DNA of 64,000 nt from Lonsdalea britannica (GCF_002111595.1 NZ_LUTN01000004.1:186001-250000); one strand, 5' to 3'. Counted from the stretch's first letter, positions 31,906 through 39,639 are shown. Made by a program: numbers and translations. Notes: generated by a model not told the origin, from the sequence alone.

Positions 31906-33147
31906 ATGGCACGGTTAACAAAACCCCTCACCGATACGGAGATCAAAGCCGCCAAACCACAGGAGGCGGATTACACACTGCATGACGGCGACGGTCTGCA
32001 ACTGCTCATCAAAAGCAGCGGCAGGAAAGTCTGGCAGATGCGCTACTACCGGCCTTTAACCAAAAAGCGCGCAAAACTGACTTTTGGGCCTTATCCCGAA
32101 GTTACTCTGGCCGACGCCCGGCAACGCCGTACAGCGGCCCGCGCCCTGCTGGTAAAAGATATTGACCCTTATGAACACCAGCTTTCATTGCGCAAGCAAG
32201 CGCTGGAAACCCAATCCAACACCTTTAAGGTCGTTGCCGAACGCTGGCTACAGCTAAAAAGGAACAGCGTCACCGCCGACTATGCCTCCGATATCCGGCG
32301 CTCCCTCGAAAAGGATATCTTCCCCGCCATCGGCGATATCAGCATCACGGATATCAAAGCGCGCACGCTGGTGCAGGCTATTCAGCCGGTACAGGCCAGA
32401 GGCGCGCTGGAAACGGTAAGACGATTATGCCAGCGGATTAACGAGGTGATGGTCTATGCCATGAACGTTGGTCTGATCGATGCGGCTCCCAGCGTCAATA
32501 TCAGCAAGGCGTTCGAGAAACCGCAGAAAAAGCACATGCCCAGCATCCGCCCGGATCAACTACCGCAACTGATGCAAACAATGCGGCTGGCAAATATCGA
32601 GTTACCGACCCGCTGTCTGTTTATGTGGCAGCTTCTCACCCTCACCCGCCCTGTCGAAGCCGCTGAGACGCGCTGGCAAGAGATCGATCTGGACGCTAAA
32701 GAATGGCGCATTCCGGCCGAACGCATGAAAATGAAGCGGGTACATATCGTTCCGCTGTCAGAACAGGCGCTGGCGATTCTGGCGCTAATGAAACCCTTAA
32801 GCAGCCACCGGGAATATGTTTTCCCCAGCCGCATTAAACCGTTACAGCCAATGAATAGCCAGACGGTCAACGCCGCGCTAAAACGCGCCGGATTAGGCGG
32901 CATTCTGGTATCACACGGCATGCGATCCATTGCCAGTACCACGCTCAATGAGCAAGGCTTTCCGCCTGATGTCATCGAAGCCGCCCTCGCCCACGTAGAT
33001 AAAAATGAAGTACGCCGGGCCTATAATCGCAGCGATTATCTGGAACAACGTCGCCCCATGATGCAATGGTGGGCCGACTTTGTGAAAGCGGCGGACAACG
33101 GCAGTGTGCTGGAAGGCGGGATCCGGGGACTTAAGGCAATTGGGTGA
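31906..33147 (+). CDS. Tyrosine integrase, P4/CP4-57 (IntA) type
   Basis: A 413-residue site-specific recombinase that inserts and removes the island at ssrA. The N-terminal DUF4102 domain (LTDTEIKAAKPQEADYTLHD, YRPLTKKRAKLTFGPYPEVT) is typical of P4-type integrases, followed by a core-binding domain and the catalytic domain with Arg in TRPVEAAETRW, His-Arg in SHGMRSIAST, His in ALAHVDKNEV and the tyrosine in RRAYNRSDYL. ATG 31906 was preferred to 31891 because MARLTKPLTDTEI is the family start. It appears intact, so the island could still be mobile. Confidence 0.95.
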   Translation: MARLTKPLTDTEIKAAKPQEADYTLHDGDGLQLLIKSSGRKVWQMRYYRPLTKKRAKLTFGPYPEVTLADARQRRTAARALLVKDIDPYEHQLSLRKQALETQSNTFKVVAERWLQLKRNSVTADYASDIRRSLEKDIFPAIGDISITDIKARTLVQAIQPVQARGALETVRRLCQRINEVMVYAMNVGLIDAAPSVNISKAFEKPQKKHMPSIRPDQLPQLMQTMRLANIELPTRCLFMWQLLTLTRPVEAAETRWQEIDLDAKEWRIPAERMKMKRVHIVPLSEQALAILALMKPLSSHREYVFPSRIKPLQPMNSQTVNAALKRAGLGGILVSHGMRSIASTTLNEQGFPPDVIEAALAHVDKNEVRRAYNRSDYLEQRRPMMQWWADFVKAADNGSVLEGGIRGLKAIG

Positions 33148-33382
33148 TTGTATGAAGCCGTGTTTTCTCTCCCGCCTCACACCATAAGCAAGTGATGGTG
33201 TGAGGCGGGAGACGCGTTATTTTTCGCTCATCGTCAATGGACAAATCCTCAACCCCACGTCTTTAGTAACTCTTAAGATAAAGTCACTTAACGGATGCTA
33301 AAAAGGAAGAAATTAAAAATATGCCTTAGTCAGAACAAACAATTTCATCGCCTCTGACGGGCATCAACCTAGGTGACTTCGT

Positions 33383-33627
33383 ATGATTGAACAAGACTGG
33401 CATCCGGCAGATATCATCGCTGGTTTAAAAAAGAAAGGCACAACGCTGGCTGCGGTTTCCAGAGACGCGGGACTCGCCTCTTCCACTTTGGCAAATACAC
33501 TGACGCGCCATTGGCCTAAAGGAGAACGCTTAATCGCCGAAGCCTTGCATAAACGCCCTGAAGAGATCTGCCTTCGCGTTATAACAGCGGACAGCATCAA
33601 CAATACCGAGATGGAACCTCGGATTAG
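33383..33627 (+). pseudogene. Ner/Nlp-type DNA-binding repressor, frame broken near 33570
   Basis: The first 62 residues match the Ner/Nlp/SfsB family (phage Mu Ner), with a helix-turn-helix in LAAVSRDAGLASSTLANTLT and the motif RHWPKGERLIAEAL. The family continues with IWPSRY; here the frame reads ICLRVI instead, but the next frame gives exactly WPSRYNSGQHQQYRD and a stop at 33625. One missing G after ATCTG explains it. As read, the protein would run on to 33634 with an altered tail. It is probably a regulator of island genes. Confidence 0.82.
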
Positions 33628-33675
33628 CCACTAAAAATTTACAAAATTTTTTTCATCCTGGTAGTGGATTTAGAC

Positions 33676-33718
33676 GCTCCTTACTGGATTTCTATGGAAT
33701 AGAAATCCAGTAAGGAGC
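33676..33718. repeat. Perfect 20-bp inverted repeat with 3-base loop
   Basis: The 20-base arm at 33676-33695 is exactly complementary to 33699-33718, separated only by GGA. No T run follows on either strand, so a simple intrinsic terminator is not a full explanation. It lies about 50 bp after the Ner-like gene. Confidence 0.9.
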
Positions 33719-33742
33719 CAACAAGCGCAGCGCGTTAGCCGC

Positions 33743-34042
33743 TTGATATACGGATTTTGGCGCAGTAAATTATCAGTGCGATACCGCTGCTGCAAGCAGC
33801 ACTCCCATGTTGCCACGACCTTGAAGGCAACGCGCAGGACTAACCTGTGTGGTCGATTCCCAACCCGCCCCGCTACCAGTTTGCGGGTGATCGCTGCGGC
33901 GATAGTAGCTACCTTATCCCAACGCCTTAGGGCTGCATCCTTTTTGCTCTTAGTGAAGCAACTGCTTTTTGTATACGCACTGATGCGTACAACAACCTTT
34001 ATTGCTGGCGCAGCCGTCTGCGGTCTTTTGCTGCCTCAGTAA
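33743..34042 (+). CDS. Possible small prophage-type protein (Ash/Icd-like), uncertain
   Basis: A 99-codon frame with segments such as GRFPTRPATSLRVIAAA that recall the poorly conserved Ash/Icd-like proteins annotated in P4-type elements. It overlaps strong inverted repeats and its ribosome site is weak, so it may equally be a chance frame through a structured region. No domain is recognised. Confidence 0.3.
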   Translation: MIYGFWRSKLSVRYRCCKQHSHVATTLKATRRTNLCGRFPTRPATSLRVIAAAIVATLSQRLRAASFLLLVKQLLFVYALMRTTTFIAGAAVCGLLLPQ

Positions 34043-34122
34043 ATGCATCCATGAGGCAGCGGCGTCACTTCATACGGCGGAAAGCCGTTGCAAGTGACGC
34101 CGCGAACAATCTCTGCGCCAGC
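34004..34122. repeat. Nested inverted repeats forming a potential three-way junction
   Basis: An outer 10-bp stem (GCTGGCGCAG 34004-34013 with CTGCGCCAGC 34113-34122) encloses two adjacent perfect stems: GCTGCCTCA/TGAGGCAGC (34030-34038 with 34052-34060) and GGCGTCACTT/AAGTGACGCC (34061-34070 with 34092-34101), the latter holding a further ACGGC/GCCGT hairpin. The whole can fold as a branched RNA or ssDNA element. Confidence 0.75.
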
Positions 34123-34304
34123 CCTCGCGCCATAGCGCTTTGCGGCGCGACCTGTCATCTGACGCACATTTTCTGCGTCAATTCTCATCAACCCACTTAT
34201 CAGAGGAGGACTGAACCGATACCTGAGGCGGGCTTTTAGCCTGAGGGGATTACCCTGCTGATGCAGGCGGCTGCACCGAGTGCATAACCGATATCCCCGC
34301 CATA

Positions 34305-34403
34305 CCTCAACCGCTGCCGCTCCGGCGCGCAGGTATTGTTCAGTGCGGCACGGTAAATCCGTGTCGCAAATCGCCGTGCGCCGGAGAACAGAGGTTATTG
34401 AGG
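34305..34403. repeat. Nested inverted repeats just before the second integrase-like gene
   Basis: Three stems are nested: CCTCAA/TTGAGG (34305-34310 with 34398-34403), CTCCGGCGC/GCGCCGGAG (34320-34328 with 34378-34386) and TGCGGCACGG/CCGTGTCGCA (34344-34353 with 34359-34368, one G-T pair). The outer arm ends 15 bp before the ATG, so folding could affect translation of the gene or present a DNA hairpin. Confidence 0.75.
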
Positions 34404-34418
34404 ATGGGGGGATAACAT

Positions 34419-35285
34419 ATGTCACGATTAAGTCTGGAAATGCAGACGCTGGCCCGACAGGCCGGCGGCAGCCATAAGACGGTACATGACCGACTAAAAA
34501 TTGCAGAGCGGCTTGCCAGTCACCTGCTGTCTTTGAATATTCAGATCCGCACGGTACAGCATCTGAAAGCAAAACATATCGAATGCTATATCGCCGAACG
34601 GTTAGAGCAGGGAATTACTCTGCGCACGCTGCATAATGAAATGGCGGCAGTGCGGGTAATGCTGCGCACCGCCGGGCGGGACAAGCTGGCGGATGCGGAA
34701 CGGCTGAGCAATAAGACGTTAGGCCTGAGTGGCGCCAGCCGGGACGGTACGCGGCAAGCGATTACGCCGGAGCGCTATCAGGCGGCGCTGAAAGCCCTGC
34801 AACAGAAAGACGCTGGGCTGGCGCTGACGCTGCAACTGGCTCGAATGATGGGCCTACGATCACAGGAAGCGGTGCAGTGTTTGCAGTCGCTCCAGACATG
34901 GGCCAAAGCGCTGGAGCGAGGTGACGAGCAATTAACGGTGGTATTCGGCACCAAAGGTGGACGGCCCCGACAAACGCGGGTTCTGGATCGGGAAGCGTTA
35001 ACGCAGGCAGTGTATCAGGCGCTGACGATTGCTGCTGCCCGCAACGGTCGGCTGATTGATAAACCGGATCTGAAAAGCGCCATTAATCGCTGGCGCTCGC
35101 AAACCGCTATGGCCGGACTAAAGGGGCAATATTCCCCGCACAGCCTGCGTTACGCATGGGCGCAAGATGCGATGCGCTATTATCGGCAGCAGGGATTCAG
35201 TAAACGGGAAGCCAGCGCGCTGGTGTCAATGGATTTAGGGCACGGGGATGGGCGTGGGCGGTATGTGGAGCGAGTTTATGGCTGA
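34419..35285 (+). CDS. Integrase domain-containing protein (PF12834/PF12835 type)
   Basis: A 288-residue lambda-integrase-like protein. The N-terminal half (residues 1-95) resembles a SAM-like core-binding domain (SRLSLEMQTLARQAGGSHKTVHDR), and the rest a catalytic fold with ARMMGLRSQEAVQ, SPHSLRYAWAQD (His-x2-Arg) and MDLGHGDGRGRYVERVYG (His and a terminal Tyr). Thus the R...HxxR...H...Y set may be complete, although the family is usually called only DNA-binding. It lies after a strongly structured 400-bp region and has a G-rich ribosome site. Confidence 0.85.
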   Translation: MSRLSLEMQTLARQAGGSHKTVHDRLKIAERLASHLLSLNIQIRTVQHLKAKHIECYIAERLEQGITLRTLHNEMAAVRVMLRTAGRDKLADAERLSNKTLGLSGASRDGTRQAITPERYQAALKALQQKDAGLALTLQLARMMGLRSQEAVQCLQSLQTWAKALERGDEQLTVVFGTKGGRPRQTRVLDREALTQAVYQALTIAAARNGRLIDKPDLKSAINRWRSQTAMAGLKGQYSPHSLRYAWAQDAMRYYRQQGFSKREASALVSMDLGHGDGRGRYVERVYG

Positions 35286-35340
35286 TGGCCTAGATCAGGA
35301 TTGGTACGAATGTCTTGGTAGGGAAAATATCTAAAGGTAA

Positions 35341-35499
35341 ACGGTTCAGTTTGCCAGAATACTTACACGGGCAAAAAAACATTCCCAATCGGGGAAATGT
35401 CATTACCACGTTTATCTGCTGTTCAACAAAGATGCCTACTACTATTTGCGAACGATATGGAAAATTAATCTTACCTACGAACAGCCGGCACAGCTTTAA
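35341..35499 (+). pseudogene. Fragment of a YfjJ/YagK (inovirus Gp2) family gene
   Basis: A 52-codon frame between stop codons, with no start, encodes RAKKHSQSGKCHYHVYLLFN and then KDAYYYL, the core HYHV-x3-NKDAY pattern of the YagK/YfjJ C-terminal family, also called inovirus Gp2. A full gene is about four times longer; the rest is missing. E. coli CP4-57, inserted at the same tmRNA site, carries yfjJ, which fits a common ancestry of the islands. Confidence 0.7.
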
Positions 35500-35618
35500 G
35501 CTAGATTCTAGATTTCATTTCCTCACTCAGTCACGTGCCTACTACTGCTGGGTAAGACCATGTCATTTATTAGAATAAAGAGAAGGATTGATGCACACAA
35601 GCTTATACGTTAAACTGA

Positions 35619-35777
35619 CCAAGCCCTTTAGCGTTCAGACGGTTACGTCTAGTCGGGCGTTAAGCCAGACTCTAACTTATTGTGGGGTTTCGTGGTTGCG
35701 GTAGTCGTTCTTCGCATCCACTCCCCTAGTCGTGGATGCGAAGAACGACTACCGCATCCTTTAGTAAAGGGTTGTGG
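35619..35777 (+). ncRNA. Retron msr-msd non-coding RNA (template for msDNA)
   Basis: The layout follows known retrons. Repeat a1 (AAGCCCTTTA, ending 35630) pairs with a2 (TAAAGGGTT, 35765-35773). The G at 35631 directly after a1, in the context TTAGCG, is the likely branch guanosine, as in Ec86. The msr then folds two small stems: AGACG-GTTA-CGTCT (35637-35650) and AGTC/GACT plus GGC/GCC (35651-35671). The msd part is a perfect 25-bp hairpin with a 10-base loop (35697-35756). The predicted DNA is about 70-80 nt. The RT gene starts 63 bp after a2. Confidence 0.9.
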
Positions 35778-35819
35778 CAAACTGGAGCGTTCAGTTTGCC
35801 ACGTTTTACTGGCTTTTTT
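35774..35819 (+). terminator. Hairpin with T run between msd and RT gene
   Basis: A perfect 11-bp stem (GTGGCAAACTG with CAGTTTGCCAC, 35774-35802) is followed by T-rich sequence and TTTTTT at 35814-35819. It could partly terminate, giving more ncRNA than mRNA, or protect the 3' end of the ncRNA. Confidence 0.6.
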
Positions 35820-35840
35820 GAATTTGCTTGAGGATTCTGC

Positions 35841-36806
35841 ATGCGCCTTAACCTTTATGCGAAACTGATTGAAATTCAACCACGTAGTCGTAGGCAGATA
35901 GATAGATTTCTTGCCAATGCCCCCAATAAATACAAAGTATACACTATACCCAAACGAGACATTGGGGAAAGAATTATCGCCCAACCATCACGAGAGCTTA
36001 AGAAATTCCAACATTACATTATAAGTATTCTAGAATCTCTATTTGAAATACATACAAGTGCTATTGCTTATAGAAAGGGCACAGGAATTAAGCAGAATGC
36101 CAATATGCATTCTGCCAACCCTTATATACTAAAAATGGATTTCTCTAACTTCTTTAACAGCATCACGCCTGACCTCTTTTTTTTAGCATGTAAATGGAAT
36201 AACTATTCCCTCAGTGCCGCCGAAGAGAGACTACTTACCAAAGCTCTTTTCTGGAATAAATCTAAAACGCAGGATGGTAGGCTCGCATTAAGCATAGGAG
36301 CCCCTAGCTCACCCCTTGTCTCCAATATTATTATGTATTTATTTGATGAGGAGTTTAATACGCTATGCAAAGACAATGGAATAGTATATTCACGATATGC
36401 CGACGACCTGACATTTTCTACCAGCCATAAAAATTTATTATTTTCCCTACCAGACAAAGTGAGAGCTTTTCTTTTCAAACATTATAATAATAGGATCACC
36501 TTGAATGAGCGAAAAACAGTATTCACTTCCAAAGCTCATAATCGCCATATTACAGGGGTGACACTAACTAACGAAGGGACTTTATCTGTCGGAAGGGAGC
36601 GTAAAAGGCTCATATCCTCTTTAGTTCATAAATATAAATTGGGTTTACTTGAACCTGATATGGTTTACTACCTTCAAGGATTATTATCTTTTGCCTCATA
36701 CATTGAACCAAACTTCAGATTCAGACTGGCAAGAAAGTACTCTGCTGAAACCATTACTAAACTTATTAAACTAAGGAAAGCAGATGGAAAATTTAAAAAA
36801 CAGTAA
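35841..36806 (+). CDS. Retron reverse transcriptase (type I-A, Ec78/Ec83-like)
   Basis: A 321-residue reverse transcriptase that would prime from the branch guanosine of the upstream RNA and copy the msd into msDNA. Visible motifs: the first catalytic aspartate in LKMDFSNFFNSI (D100), the retron-specific NAxxH (NANMH, 86-90), SIGAPSSPLVSN (151-162), the catalytic YADD (186-189), and the VTG-type motif here reading ITG (237-239) before thumb-region LIPSLVHK-like sequence (LISSLVHKYK). No other domain is fused. The gene is AT-rich against the host. It overlaps the ATPase gene by 23 bp. Confidence 0.95.
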   Translation: MRLNLYAKLIEIQPRSRRQIDRFLANAPNKYKVYTIPKRDIGERIIAQPSRELKKFQHYIISILESLFEIHTSAIAYRKGTGIKQNANMHSANPYILKMDFSNFFNSITPDLFFLACKWNNYSLSAAEERLLTKALFWNKSKTQDGRLALSIGAPSSPLVSNIIMYLFDEEFNTLCKDNGIVYSRYADDLTFSTSHKNLLFSLPDKVRAFLFKHYNNRITLNERKTVFTSKAHNRHITGVTLTNEGTLSVGRERKRLISSLVHKYKLGLLEPDMVYYLQGLLSFASYIEPNFRFRLARKYSAETITKLIKLRKADGKFKKQ

Positions 36807-38376
36807 ATTCAATAAGATCGAGGCAAAAGCTCGCAAGGGTGACATAGATGCAGCTTTTCAGCTATACAATTTTTATCTAAATGGTAAATATCTAGAGAAA
36901 GACTCAGAGAAAGCCCAAGAATACTTGGATTTAGTACTATCCCAATTTCGAGATCAAAAAATTAGAATTGCATCATTATCTTTGCTTAATTTTAGAATAG
37001 CCGAAAGATTATCGATAAGATTTAATAATGAACACACGCAAGTGCTTATTGGTAATAATGGTGCGGGGAAAACTACCGTACTAGACGCCATTTCACATAG
37101 CTTAAGCTGGCTTATCAGACGCATTGTCAATAGCGGAGGTAAAGGTAGGGATATTGATAAATCAGATATCACTATGGGGAATAATGATGGTTACAGCTCA
37201 ATTATCACCAAGCTGACACTTTACAAAGATTATTCTCCTACTTTAGAGCTATGCGAAGTCGAAGAAGGCAGTATTGTGAAAAAGAAGAGTTATTACTCTG
37301 ACTTCACACAACTGGGTAATTTATACAAGTTATCCTGTGATTCTGATGATAAATTTGAACTTCCATTATTTGCATACTACGGTGTTATGCGCTCTATGGA
37401 TATTAATTCTAAAGATATGGTCGAATTTGACGAGACCACTGCAAATGAAATCCAAAATCGTTTCGATGGCTATAGTGGTTCAATAGCTGGTAAAGCTGAC
37501 TTCAAAGCTTTTTTCCGTTGGTATAAGCGACTTGATGATCTGGTCAAACACGAGAATCAGAATGTTCCACAGACAGATTTGAAATTTATTTCAATGCTGG
37601 AAGAACTTGCTGATTCAGATCCTCAAGCAAAGAAAGTGCTTAATAAGTTACTTTCAAAAATGAAACCACAATCGGAACCAGAAGAAATAAGCTATGCAGC
37701 AAAAACTCAAAGAATTATAAATAAAACAATTCCTTTTTTTATGGACGGATTTAGTAATCTAAAAGTTGAGCTAAAACCTACCCTTCACCTTTCAATTGAA
37801 AAAGAAGGAATAAAAACCAATGTATTGCAGCTATCACAGGGTGAAAAATCATTACTTGCGCTAATACTTGATATCACTCGACGGCTAGCAGCGCTAAACC
37901 CTGACTCTGAAAATCCATTATTGTGTTCTGGCATAGTTTTAATCGATGAGATTGATTTACATCTTCATCCAGAGTGGCAACGAAATATCATAAAAAAACT
38001 GGAAACAGCGTTCCCAAACTGTCAGTTCATAGTTACCACTCACTCACCTCAAATTATCAGTGAAATAAAACATGATCAGATTTTTATTTTAGGGAAAGAT
38101 GAAAGTGGAAATTTTAACTGTTTTTCTCCAGATCAATCTTACGGGCTGACATCAAATGATGTCCTCAATGAAATTATGAAAACTGGAGATAAAACTTTAG
38201 TTCGTTCCCCAGAGGTCCAGAATGGTATTGACGAAATTTTCTCTCTCATATCTAAAGGCGACTTAGAAAGTGCTAGCAGGAAGATTGCTGAAATGGAAAA
38301 GGAATTACATGGTGAAATCCCAGAACTGGCGAATGCCAAATTTGATATTGAGCTTCATGGCTGGGATAAAGAATGA
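36784..38376 (+). CDS. ptuA: Retron-associated PtuA-type ATPase
   Basis: A 530-residue ABC/OLD-type ATPase. Residues 14-50 look like one Sel1/TPR-type helical repeat. The nucleotide site is complete: Walker A GNNGAGKTT (90-98), signature LSQGEKS (350-356), Walker B GIVLIDEIDLHLHP (383-396) and the switch histidine TTHSPQ (418-423). In type I-A retrons and the Septu system this protein partners the HNH nuclease PtuB to restrict phage growth. It overlaps both neighbours, so all three proteins are probably made from one transcript. Confidence 0.9.
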   Translation: MENLKNSKFNKIEAKARKGDIDAAFQLYNFYLNGKYLEKDSEKAQEYLDLVLSQFRDQKIRIASLSLLNFRIAERLSIRFNNEHTQVLIGNNGAGKTTVLDAISHSLSWLIRRIVNSGGKGRDIDKSDITMGNNDGYSSIITKLTLYKDYSPTLELCEVEEGSIVKKKSYYSDFTQLGNLYKLSCDSDDKFELPLFAYYGVMRSMDINSKDMVEFDETTANEIQNRFDGYSGSIAGKADFKAFFRWYKRLDDLVKHENQNVPQTDLKFISMLEELADSDPQAKKVLNKLLSKMKPQSEPEEISYAAKTQRIINKTIPFFMDGFSNLKVELKPTLHLSIEKEGIKTNVLQLSQGEKSLLALILDITRRLAALNPDSENPLLCSGIVLIDEIDLHLHPEWQRNIIKKLETAFPNCQFIVTTHSPQIISEIKHDQIFILGKDESGNFNCFSPDQSYGLTSNDVLNEIMKTGDKTLVRSPEVQNGIDEIFSLISKGDLESASRKIAEMEKELHGEIPELANAKFDIELHGWDKE

Positions 38377-39104
38377 GAGCGATTGAAAAAAGTCATGAGC
38401 CACGCTCTCTTGCACAATATCGAGTGAAAAACCGGGAATATGATGGGCCTAATTTTACCCCAATTAAAGTGGAAATTAGGACCTACCTACTAGCAGAACA
38501 GGGCTATCTATGTGCATATTGCATGAAAAGAATATCAACTGACTCAATGAAGATTGAGCATTGGGCATGCCAGCACGATCATCCAGAACTTGAATTATCA
38601 TACAAAAATATGCTTGGATGTTGTATGGGTAATGAAGGCAAGCCAAAAAATCTACAGACTTGCGATACTCGCAAAGGTAGTGACTGTATAAAATTCAACC
38701 CATCCGAACCGAATCATCATGTGAATGATCTTATAAAATTTCATGGGGATGGTAAAATTTATTCAACTGATAGCGAATTTAATATTCAATTAGTCAAAGT
38801 GCTTAATCTAAACTCAGATAGACTTGTCCGTAACCGTACCCTTCTTATCGACTCCATACGTAAGGAGCTCAACGCCAAAAAAGGTAAAAGAACAAAATCA
38901 GAAATCAAAAAGCTCATTGCCGTTTATCTAGAAGTTGACACTGATGGGAAATTAAAGGAATACTATGCGTTGCCATTAATTACCTTTCAGCAAAAATTTA
39001 GAAAATTAATTATTCAACAAATTATACATAACAGCGACTCCCTAGAATTTTACTATGTTTTTTCATACAGCCTTGAGCCCCAACACTTTATACTAACATG
39101 TTAA
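38373..39104 (+). CDS. ptuB: Retron-associated PtuB-type HNH nuclease
   Basis: A 243-residue HNH-family nuclease. The zinc/HNH core reads CAYC (C47, C50), IEHW with H63, SYKNMLGCC (N79) and TCDTRKG (C97), the pattern of PtuB-like endonucleases. In Ec78/Septu systems, PtuAB cleave RNA or DNA when phage attack disturbs the msDNA; which nucleic acid is attacked here cannot be read from sequence. The ATGA overlap with ptuA implies coupled translation. It is the last gene of the AT-rich cassette. Confidence 0.9.
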   Translation: MRAIEKSHEPRSLAQYRVKNREYDGPNFTPIKVEIRTYLLAEQGYLCAYCMKRISTDSMKIEHWACQHDHPELELSYKNMLGCCMGNEGKPKNLQTCDTRKGSDCIKFNPSEPNHHVNDLIKFHGDGKIYSTDSEFNIQLVKVLNLNSDRLVRNRTLLIDSIRKELNAKKGKRTKSEIKKLIAVYLEVDTDGKLKEYYALPLITFQQKFRKLIIQQIIHNSDSLEFYYVFSYSLEPQHFILTC

Positions 39105-39298
39105 TAGGTAACATATAGTGGAAAGTTTTTCATTTTCGTAAATATGCCGTCTACTATAATATTTACTTCTATGTAATGATCATTACTGTTAATACAGTTT
39201 ATTCGAAGATTAATTACCTTATCCAACAGCAAGAAGGAATCACATTTCCACAATAGCCCAGCGCAGGATATTTTTTCGAACGAGGTCAGCTGTAACAC
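39101..39298 (-). CDS. Orphan small ORF, possibly a gene remnant
   Basis: A 65-codon frame with a GTG start, antisense and convergent to ptuB. The same frame stays open upstream for about 32 more codons, to a TGA at about 39397, and beyond that TGA an in-frame ATG gives eight more codons. The peptide (for example KMKNFPLYVTY at its end) resembles nothing I recognise. It is AT-rich like the retron and could be the tail of a broken gene or chance. Confidence 0.25.
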   Translation of the reverse strand: MLQLTSFEKISCAGLLWKCDSFLLLDKVINLRINCINSNDHYIEVNIIVDGIFTKMKNFPLYVTY

Positions 39299-39508
39299 GT
39301 CAATCCTAGAAGCTAATTTCCTTAGCTTGGCATGTACTTCATTCAGGTTATCAGATGGAAGAGTAATTCCTTTAACCAGCGATAACTGTCAACAAAGTTG
39401 ATAGTTATCGACCATATGAAGAAAGAAATTATTTTTCTAACTCGCCTGTAGTTGTCTCATGAAACTAAACACTTGCTAATTTGCGCTCATCAAAATGATG
39501 AAAAAATC

Positions 39509-39529
39509 TTAGGCACCTCATTAGGCACC
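39509..39529. repeat. Integrase arm-type repeats, right end
   Basis: TTAGGCACC occurs at 39509-39517 and 39521-39529, starts 12 bp apart. The left end has TTAGGTACC twice with the same 12-bp spacing, differing by one base. The pair lies about 55 bp inside the att-like core. Confidence 0.7.
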
Positions 39530-39583
39530 AATATAAAATTAAATAAAATTTAATTATTTAAAATCAATGAATTACAACACAAA

Positions 39584-39607
39584 TTCAACTCCCCCCAGCC
39601 CAATTTA
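39584..39607 (+). other. attR-like core, diverged copy of the tmRNA 3' end
   Basis: TTCAACTCCCCCCAGCCCAA then TTTA matches the tmRNA end TTCAAATCCCCCCAGC...CCAAATTT with small gaps. It marks the right border of the retron island. Confidence 0.65.
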
Positions 39608-39639
39608 GACATCGGTTATTACCAGATAAGGCCGATGAA

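Larger units (their letters stand above)
33628..34418. other. Hairpin-rich intergenic region upstream of second integrase-like gene
   Basis: About 790 bp densely filled with inverted repeats. Beyond the three structures listed separately (33676-33718, 34004-34122, 34305-34403) there are stems at 33722-33745 (CAAGCG/CGCTTG), 33786-33800 (GCTGC/GCAGC), 33974-33989 (TACGCA/TGCGTA), 34125-34150 (TCGCGCC/GGCGCGA) and 34160-34180 (TGACGCA/TGCGTCA). One small frame is listed separately. The density is unlike the rest of the window and suggests a folded RNA or single-stranded DNA role. Confidence 0.6.

Noticed and set aside
34036-34572. 178-codon antisense frame across the hairpin region and integrase-like gene start
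   Set aside because: No family pattern; overlaps inverted repeats and a better-supported gene.
35315-35578. 87-codon frame before the retron
   Set aside because: The neighbouring frame carries the YfjJ/Gp2 motif, so this one is a shadow of the relic.
36784-39104. Stand-alone Septu system
   Set aside because: PtuA/PtuB genes overlap the retron RT and follow its RNA, so they are the retron's effectors rather than an independent system.
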